Origin: Actinacidiphila rubida | GTDB taxonomy: Bacteria > Actinomycetota > Actinomycetes > Streptomycetales > Streptomycetaceae | Assembly: GCF_900110255.1 (NCBI RefSeq) | Contig: NZ_FODD01000013.1 | Coordinates: 124,001-188,000 of the forward strand | Direction: 5' to 3' | DNA length: 64,000 nt | The notes under the pieces: model-generated | The model's database searches: none | Told to the model about the DNA's origin: nothing | The model's input: the letters and a program-made list of their open reading frames with translations, nothing else | Program-made: the position numbers and the translations under genes | Shown: in pieces, positions 58,367 to 64,000 of the stretch | Layout of the letters: every line of letters begins with the position of its first letter | Numbering within the stretch: the first letter of the stretch is position 1

Positions 58367-59277
58367 CCCTGACCTCGTCAGCCCCGCCCACCGCGGGCGC
58401 CGCCCCCGAGGCGGCCCGCGGCCGGCGCCCCGCCGCCGTGCGCACCCTGCTGCGCAACCGCCTCGCCGTGGTCGCGCTCGCCTTCCTCGCGGTCCTCCTC
58501 GTCGCCGCGGTGTTCGCGCCGCTGATCGCGCCCGACGACCCCAACGCCCAGGACCTGCTGATGCGGCTGACGCCGCCGGCCTGGCAGCACGGCGGCAGCG
58601 GCGCCCACCTGCTGGGCACCGACCAGCTCGGCCGGGACATGCTCTCCCGCGTCGTCTACGGCACCCGGGTCTCACTCCTCGTCGGCGCCGGCGCGGCGCT
58701 GCTGGCCGGTGTGATCGGCACCGTGGTCGGCCTGGCCGCCGGCTACTTCGGCGGCTGGCCGGACCGGGTCCTGATGCGCCTGGCGGACGTCCAGCTCGCG
58801 TTCCCGTCGATCCTGCTGGCCCTGGCCATCGTGGGGTTCTTCGGGTCGGGGCTCTGGTACGTGATCCTCGTGCTGGGCATCACCGGCTGGGTGTCGTACG
58901 CCCGGGTGGTGCGCTCGGAGGTGATGTCGCTGCGGTCCCGCGACTTCGTCACCGAGGCGCGGGCGATCGGTGTCACCGACGTGGCGATCATGCGACGCCA
59001 CCTGCTGCCCAACGTGATGGCGCCGCTGGCGACCATCGGGACGCTGCACATCGCCGCCGCGATCGTCGCCGAGGCGTCACTGAGCTACCTGGGACTGGGA
59101 GTTCCCAAGGAGACCGTCACCTGGGGCTCCATGCTGGCGGACGGCCAGCTGTACCTGGGCACCTCCTGGTGGGTCGCGGTCTTCCCGGGCATCGCGCTGA
59201 TGCTCACCTCACTCGCCGTCAACATCACCGGCGACGCCCTGCGGGATGTCGCGGACCCGAAGGCGTACCGCCGATGA
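58363..59277 (+). CDS. ABC transporter permease, DppC/OppC type
   Basis: 304 aa. The N-terminal OppC region (RNRLAVVALAFLAVLLVAAV, LLGTDQLGRDMLSRV) is followed by the permease core with EAA loop (DFVTEARAIGVTDVAIMRRH) and GLGVPKETVTWG near the end. ATGA coupling to both neighbours. Confidence 0.95.
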   Translation: MTLTSSAPPTAGAAPEAARGRRPAAVRTLLRNRLAVVALAFLAVLLVAAVFAPLIAPDDPNAQDLLMRLTPPAWQHGGSGAHLLGTDQLGRDMLSRVVYGTRVSLLVGAGAALLAGVIGTVVGLAAGYFGGWPDRVLMRLADVQLAFPSILLALAIVGFFGSGLWYVILVLGITGWVSYARVVRSEVMSLRSRDFVTEARAIGVTDVAIMRRHLLPNVMAPLATIGTLHIAAAIVAEASLSYLGLGVPKETVTWGSMLADGQLYLGTSWWVAVFPGIALMLTSLAVNITGDALRDVADPKAYRR

Positions 59278-60128
59278 CCACGGACAGGCCGATGACCACC
59301 GACACACCCGCAGCCGCCGGCCGGACCTCCGCCGGGCCCGTCCTGGAGATCGACGGCCTGACCGTCGACTTCCGGCTCGACACGGGCACCGTGCACGCCG
59401 TCCGCGACGTCAGCCTGAGCCTGGCGCAGGGCGAGACGCTCGCCGTCGTCGGCGAGTCCGGCAGCGGCAAGACCGCCACCGCGCTGTCCGTGCTGCGGCT
59501 CAACCCCCAGCCGCCGGCCGTCTACACGGGCGGCCGGATCCTCTTCGGGGGACGCGACCTGCTCCGCGTCCCCGACCGCGACCTCGGGCGGATCAGGGGC
59601 CAGGACATCGCGATGGTGTTCCAGGACCCGATGACCAGTCTGGACCCGCTGCGCCGGGTGGGCGTGCAGGTCGCCGAGGTCCTGCGCCACCACCAGGGCC
59701 TGTCCCGGACGGACGCGCACGCGGCGGCCGTCGAGGCCCTGGACGAGGTCGGGATCCCCGACCCCGAGCGCCGGTTCCGGCAGTACCCGCACGAGCTCTC
59801 CGGCGGGCTGCGGCAGCGCGTGATGATCGCCGGGGCGCTGGTGGGCCGGCCCCGCGTGCTCATCGCCGACGAGCCGACCACCGCGCTCGACGTGACCGTG
59901 CAGCGGCAGATCCTCGACCTGCTCGTGTCCCTGCAGCAACGGCACGGCATGGCCGTCCTACTGATCACCCACGACCTCGGAGTGGTCGCCGAGACCGCCG
60001 ACCGGGTGGCCGTGATGCACCACGGCCGGGTCGTGGAGACCGGCGACGTACTGGACGTCTTCCACCGTCCGGCCGACGACTACACCCGCCAACTGCTGGC
60101 CGCCACACCCCGATTGGAGCTGGCATGA
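59274..60128 (+). CDS. ABC transporter ATPase, DppD/OppD type
   Basis: 284 aa. Walker A GESGSGKTA, Q loop FQDPMTSLDP, signature LSGGLRQR, Walker B VLIADEPTTALD and H loop THDLG are all intact. It ends shortly after the domain, without the long OppD iron-sulfur Cys cluster. A second ATG at 59292 is possible, but 59274 gives ATGA overlap. Confidence 0.94.
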   Translation: MTTDRPMTTDTPAAAGRTSAGPVLEIDGLTVDFRLDTGTVHAVRDVSLSLAQGETLAVVGESGSGKTATALSVLRLNPQPPAVYTGGRILFGGRDLLRVPDRDLGRIRGQDIAMVFQDPMTSLDPLRRVGVQVAEVLRHHQGLSRTDAHAAAVEALDEVGIPDPERRFRQYPHELSGGLRQRVMIAGALVGRPRVLIADEPTTALDVTVQRQILDLLVSLQQRHGMAVLLITHDLGVVAETADRVAVMHHGRVVETGDVLDVFHRPADDYTRQLLAATPRLELA

Positions 60129-61099
60129 CGACGCCCGATGCCCCTACGGCACCTCAGACCCGCCGTCCGCTGCTGGAACTGGCCGGACTCCGGAAGGAGT
60201 TCGGCGGACGGCACGGCAGCGTCGCGGTGGACGACGTGTCGCTGACGGTCGCCGAGGGCGAGACGCTCGCGCTGGTCGGCGAGTCCGGCTGCGGCAAGAC
60301 CACGCTGACCCGGCTGCTGCTGCGGCTGGAGGAACCGACCGCGGGCAGCGTGCACTTCGACGGGCAGGACCTCGCCGCCCTCGCCCCGGCCGAACTGCGG
60401 CGCCTGCGCCGGCAGATCCAGGTCGTCCTGCAGGACCCGTACTCCAGCATGAACCCGCGGCTGACCATCGCCGCCATCGTGGCGGAGCCGATGGTCACCC
60501 ACGATCCCGCGGCCCGCGGCCGGCGCGGCCGCCGGTACACGCGGGAGCGGGTCGGCGAGCTGCTGGAGTCCGTCGGCCTCGACGGCGGCATCCAGGACCG
60601 CTACCCGCACGAGTTCTCCGGCGGGCAGCGCCAGCGGGTCTCCATCGCCCGCGCCCTGGCGGTCGAGCCCCGGCTGATCGTGCTCGACGAGCCGACCAGC
60701 GCGCTGGACGTGTCGGTGCAGGCCCGCATCCTCGACCTGCTCGCCGACCTCCAGCAGCGGCGCGGGCTGACCTACTTCTTCGTCTCGCACAACCTGGCCG
60801 TCGTGCAGCAGGTGGCCGACCGCATCGCGGTGATGCGGCAGGGGCGGCTGGTCGAGGTCGGCGAGGCGGCGCAGGTGCTGAAGCGCCCCGAGCACGCCTA
60901 CACGCGGCAGCTGCTGGACGCGGTGCCGGTGCCCGATCCGCGCCGGGGCCGCAGGGCCCGCGTGGTCGCGGGCGGCACCGGGAACGCGGGCGGCACCGGG
61001 AACGTGGGCGGGGCCCCTGGCCCGCAGACCCCGGACGCCGGGGCCGGCGGCGGCACGGACGGCACCGGCGGCACGGACGGCTCCGGGGGCGCGCGATGA
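60125..61099 (+). CDS. ABC transporter ATPase, DppF/OppF type
   Basis: 324 aa. Walker A GESGCGKTT, Q loop LQDPYSSMNPR, signature FSGGQRQR, Walker B LIVLDEPTSALD and H loop SHNLA. About 50 C-terminal residues are a Gly/Thr/Asp low-complexity tail (GGTGNAGGTGNVGG, GGTDGTGGTDGSGG) not needed for catalysis. It is the last of the five-gene coupled importer operon. Confidence 0.94.
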   Translation: MTTPDAPTAPQTRRPLLELAGLRKEFGGRHGSVAVDDVSLTVAEGETLALVGESGCGKTTLTRLLLRLEEPTAGSVHFDGQDLAALAPAELRRLRRQIQVVLQDPYSSMNPRLTIAAIVAEPMVTHDPAARGRRGRRYTRERVGELLESVGLDGGIQDRYPHEFSGGQRQRVSIARALAVEPRLIVLDEPTSALDVSVQARILDLLADLQQRRGLTYFFVSHNLAVVQQVADRIAVMRQGRLVEVGEAAQVLKRPEHAYTRQLLDAVPVPDPRRGRRARVVAGGTGNAGGTGNVGGAPGPQTPDAGAGGGTDGTGGTDGSGGAR

Positions 61100-61137
61100 G
61101 CCCGTACCGACCGGGACCAGGACCGGCGGCGCGCCCC

Positions 61138-62097
61138 CTACACCTGGGAGAGCACCATTCCCGCGCCGCCGAGCAGGGCGACGTCGTCGACGTCCGCGGT
61201 GCTCACCACGACCCGCGGCAGCTCGGCGCCTTCCCAGACCACGTCGGAGCGCAGCCGCTCCTCGATCAGCCCGCGGAACCGCTCGCCGCCCTCGCGGGCC
61301 TCACCGTGCAGCACGAACAGGCCGGGCGCGAACAGCTGCTGGATGTTGACCAGACCCAGCGCGACGTTCTCCGCGTACTCGGCCAGCACCTGCCGCGCGG
61401 TCCCGTCCTGGCGCGCCACCAGCGCGCCGAGCGACACCGCGTCGCCGAGGCCGGCCGCCCGCGCCCTGGACTGGAGCCAGCGCGTGGTGGCGACGGTCTT
61501 CCAGCAGCCGCGGCTGCCGCAGGTGCAGCGCTCCCCGCTGGCCGAGACGGTCATATGGGCGCCGCTGCGGCCGCCGGGCGGGGCGAGCACCTGGCCGGCG
61601 TACAGGATGCCGACGCCCAGCACCTCGCCGGTCGACACCGACGCGAAGGTGCGCCGGCCGCGTCCGGGCCCGAACCAGCGGTCGCCGAGCACCTGGAGCC
61701 GGGCGTGGTGCTCGACCCTGACCGGCACGCCGGTCAGGGCCCCGAGCCGCTCCGCCACCGGGTAGCCGTGCAGCGCCGGCACATCGTTGACCTCGGTGAT
61801 CAGTCCCGCGTCGGGGTCGACGAGACCGGCCGCGGCCACACCGATGCCCTGCGGCCGGACGCCCGCGAACACCTCGGCGGCGCGGGCGAGCGCCGCGTCG
61901 AGGTCGGCGGGCAGCGCGGTGGCCGCGTCGTACGCGGTCTCGGTGCGTTCGAGCACCGCGCCGGACATGTCCAGCACCGCGGCCCTGACCCGGCCGGGTA
62001 CCAGTTCGACCGCCCCCAGCCTGCGCCCGGCGCGCGGCGCCACCGGTTCCGGTTCGAGCGCGGGCACCAGTCGCAGGGGGAAACGTTCGTCGGTCAT
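61138..62097 (-). CDS. ROK-family protein lacking HTH and the catalytic Asp
   Basis: 319 aa. The ROK fold is recognisable from the zinc motif CTCGSRGC and the surrounding region. There is no winged helix, and the phosphate loop is degenerate (LGAVELVPGRVRAAV). The usual ENDAN catalytic segment reads EHHAR, so the catalytic Asp is replaced by His. It is probably a non-catalytic sugar sensor or a modified kinase. It converges with the importer operon and is divergent from the creatininase gene. Confidence 0.8.
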   Translation of the reverse strand: MTDERFPLRLVPALEPEPVAPRAGRRLGAVELVPGRVRAAVLDMSGAVLERTETAYDAATALPADLDAALARAAEVFAGVRPQGIGVAAAGLVDPDAGLITEVNDVPALHGYPVAERLGALTGVPVRVEHHARLQVLGDRWFGPGRGRRTFASVSTGEVLGVGILYAGQVLAPPGGRSGAHMTVSASGERCTCGSRGCWKTVATTRWLQSRARAAGLGDAVSLGALVARQDGTARQVLAEYAENVALGLVNIQQLFAPGLFVLHGEAREGGERFRGLIEERLRSDVVWEGAELPRVVVSTADVDDVALLGGAGMVLSQV

Positions 62098-62138
62098 GGC
62101 TCGACTCTGCCACGACCGGGTTTGAGGAAGGTAGCGCT

Positions 62139-62918
62139 GTGATCCATTGGAATCTGACCGAGTCCACGTGGCGGGAGGTGCGCGCGGCCGGGGAACGGGG
62201 CATCGCCCTGCTCCCCATCGGGTCCCAGGAGCAGCACGCCGCCCATCTGCCGATGGGCACCGACACCCTGCTCGCGGAGGCGGTCCTCGACCGCGCCGTG
62301 GCCCTGATGGAGAGGGCGGACGGCGGCCAGGGGGCCGCGGCCACCGAACTGGTGCGCCTGCCCGCGCTGCCCTTCGGGCACAGCCCGCACCACCTCTTCG
62401 CGGCGGCGGTGTCGCTGAGCGCCGCCACGCTGGGGGCGGTCCTCGACGACGTCCTGGACTCGCTCGCCACGTCCGGCTACCGCCGGATCATGGTCGTCAA
62501 CGGCCACGGCGGGAACGACGAGATCATGCGGCTGGCCGTCAAGCGGTTCGCGCTGCGCGCGGACGTCACCGTCGCGGCCTGCTCGTACTGGACGGTCACG
62601 TCCGGGGAGGACGACGGGGGGCGCCCCGAGGTCACTCCGGGCCACGCCGGCTGGTTCGAGACGTCGCTGATGCTGGCGGCGCACCCGGACCTCGTCCGGA
62701 CGCCGGTCCCGGCCCGCGCCCCGATCGAACCGCCGCCGCTGTTCGACCACCCGCCGTATCCGGGCCTGACCGTGGAGCGCCACGGCGAGTGGGCCCGGGT
62801 CGGCGGATCGACCGACGACGCCTCGTCCGCGGACGCGGCGGACGGCCACCGGCTGCTGGACGCGCGAGCCCTCGGGCTGGCCCGCGCGATCCGGGCGTTC
62901 GACGCGGCCACCCGCTGA
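62139..62918 (+). CDS. Creatininase-family amidohydrolase
   Basis: 259 aa. Family motifs: LLPIGSQEQHAAHLPMGTD (metal Glu/His/Asp), FGHSPHH, VVNGHGGND and HAGWFETSLML. The family includes creatininase, MftE and enzymes opening cyclic or linear amides; the substrate here is unknown. GTG 62139 follows GAGGAAGG. It is followed by the dehydratase after 53 bp, suggesting a shared pathway: an amide cleavage before sugar-acid dehydration. Confidence 0.9.
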   Translation: MIHWNLTESTWREVRAAGERGIALLPIGSQEQHAAHLPMGTDTLLAEAVLDRAVALMERADGGQGAAATELVRLPALPFGHSPHHLFAAAVSLSAATLGAVLDDVLDSLATSGYRRIMVVNGHGGNDEIMRLAVKRFALRADVTVAACSYWTVTSGEDDGGRPEVTPGHAGWFETSLMLAAHPDLVRTPVPARAPIEPPPLFDHPPYPGLTVERHGEWARVGGSTDDASSADAADGHRLLDARALGLARAIRAFDAATR

Positions 62919-62971
62919 CCGCGAACCCCGTCACCACCGAGCCCGTCACCACCGAGTTGGAGAGAAGAAGT

Positions 62972-64000
62972 ATGAAGATCGTCGATGTCGACGTGTGGGT
63001 CGTCAACCTCCCGCTGGTCAATCCGTTCACCAGCTCCTTCGAGACGAAGACGGGAGAGACCCGCACGGTGGTGCGCATCCGCACCGACAGCGGCGTCGAG
63101 GGCTGGGGCGAGACCATGTGGGGCCGCCCGGTCGCCGCGATCGTCGAGTCGCTGCGCAAGGACCTGATCGGCACCAGCCCGTTCGCGCTGGAGAGCTTCC
63201 ACCGCAAGCAGCACATGCTGCCGTTCTTCCACGGCTACCTGGGATACGCGGCGCTCGCCGCGATCGACGTGGCGTGCTGGGACGCGATGGGCAAGGCCAC
63301 GCAGCAGCCGGTCACGGACCTGCTGGGCGGCAGGGTGCGCGACGAGGTCCCGATCACGGCCCTGGTCACGCGCGCGGACGCCCCCGGCGCGAGCGGGAGC
63401 TCGCTGGCCGGGGCGCTGGCCGAGCACGCCGTGCGGGTCGTCGAGGAGGGCGGCTTCAGCGCCGTGAAGCTCAAGGGCACCAAGGACGTCCAGGGGGACG
63501 TGGCGATCCTGCGGGCGCTGCGCGCGGCCCTGCCGGACGTGAACCTGCGGGTCGACCCCAACGCGGCCTGGTCGGTGCCGGACTCGGTGCGGGCCGGCAT
63601 CGCGCTGGAGGAGCTGGACCTGGAGTACCTCGAGGACCCGTGCTCCGGCATCGAGGGCATGAGCCAGGTGAAGGCGAAGGTCCGGATCCCGCTGTGCACC
63701 AACATGTGCGTCGTCAGGTTCGAGGAGTTCGCTCCGGCGATGCGGCTGAACGCCGTGGACGTCATCCACGGCGACGTCTACAAGTGGGGCGGCATCGCGG
63801 CCACCAAGGCCCTCGCCGCGCACTGCGAGACGTTCGGCCTCGGCATGAACCTGCACAGCGGCGGCGAGCTGGGCATCGCGACCGCGGCGCACCTGGCCGT
63901 CGTCGCCAGCACGCCGGTCCTGTCGCGGGCCATCGACAGCATGTACTACCTGCACGCCGACGACATCATCGAGCCGCTGCACCTGGAGAACGGGCGGCTG
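62972..64000 (+). CDS. Enolase-superfamily sugar-acid dehydratase, glucarate-dehydratase-like (partial)
   Basis: Open to the end of the window (343 codons visible). The N-terminal capping domain is followed by the barrel. Base motif K166-x-K168 (VKLKG); metal ligands D195 (DPNAAW), E221 (LEDP) and N244 (CTNM); second-side base H295 (LHSGGELG). An Asn as third metal ligand is characteristic of the glucarate dehydratase subgroup, so an acid-sugar dehydration is expected. The exact sugar acid is uncertain. ATG 62972 follows GGAGAGAAG. Tight context with the creatininase-like gene and the importer. Confidence 0.88.
   Translation, partial: MKIVDVDVWVVNLPLVNPFTSSFETKTGETRTVVRIRTDSGVEGWGETMWGRPVAAIVESLRKDLIGTSPFALESFHRKQHMLPFFHGYLGYAALAAIDVACWDAMGKATQQPVTDLLGGRVRDEVPITALVTRADAPGASGSSLAGALAEHAVRVVEEGGFSAVKLKGTKDVQGDVAILRALRAALPDVNLRVDPNAAWSVPDSVRAGIALEELDLEYLEDPCSGIEGMSQVKAKVRIPLCTNMCVVRFEEFAPAMRLNAVDVIHGDVYKWGGIAATKALAAHCETFGLGMNLHSGGELGIATAAHLAVVASTPVLSRAIDSMYYLHADDIIEPLHLENGRL

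Overview
This 64 kb window is very GC-rich chromosomal DNA with strong third-position GC bias, LAL-type LuxR regulators, SpoIIE-type phosphatases, Tat and lipoprotein signals and ATGA-coupled operons. All of this fits a Streptomyces-like actinomycete. I see no rRNA, tRNA, CRISPR array, transposase or phage gene. The gene mix (secreted hydrolases, sugar and peptide uptake, many regulators) looks like a chromosome-arm accessory region.

Layout. 1-4.1 kb: the end of a carbohydrate ABC permease pair followed by a GH38 alpha-mannosidase. 4.5-11.9 kb: cassette 1, made of a LAL regulator, a 63-residue acidic peptide and a secreted S53 (sedolisin)/kelch protein. 12.1-16.1 kb: a minus-strand run with an ABC-2-like membrane protein, a PAS/GAF-SpoIIE phosphatase-ATPase and a TetR regulator. 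16.5-19.7 kb: a secreted beta-helix/bulb-lectin protein and a cyclic-nucleotide-domain histidine kinase. 19.8-21.2 kb: a dihydrolipoyl dehydrogenase. 21.4-28.2 kb: a poly-gamma-glutamate-type capsule operon (CapA lipoprotein, double-sensor HAMP membrane protein, CapB, CapC, NlpC/P60 hydrolase), divergent from an unknown membrane-anchored protein through a 20-bp gap. 29.4-36.8 kb: cassette 2, with the same three-gene order as cassette 1, but its LAL gene is frameshifted. 37-43.9 kb: an NmrA-like reductase, two ROK regulators and a circularly permuted GH3 glycosidase. 44-48.4 kb: a DUF4185 secreted protein, a WrbA-like flavoprotein, a frameshifted kinase-like gene and a DUF4232 lipoprotein. 48.7-52.6 kb: a CHASE3 histidine kinase, a response regulator-phosphatase and a single-domain response regulator. 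52.8-53.8 kb: an NTF2-like protein and a PaaI thioesterase. 53.8-64 kb: an IclR-controlled locus with a class-C serine hydrolase and a peptide-type ABC importer, then a ROK protein, a creatininase-family amidohydrolase and a glucarate-dehydratase-like enzyme that runs off the end.

How they work together. Three systems stand out. (1) The regulator/peptide/S53-kelch cassette occurs twice about 24.8 kb apart. The two small peptides share an acidic, cysteine-free composition and a Tyr-x-Pro-hydrophobic C terminus. (2) The capsule operon carries a membrane sensor and a cell-wall-type hydrolase not found in classical pgsBCAE/capBCADE sets. (3) The 54-64 kb locus couples oligopeptide-type uptake to a creatininase-like amidohydrolase and an enolase-superfamily sugar-acid dehydratase, suggesting use of an amide-linked sugar-acid substrate. 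Two genes (the cassette 2 LAL and a kinase-like gene) contain single-base frameshifts at short homopolymers, which may be real or assembly errors.
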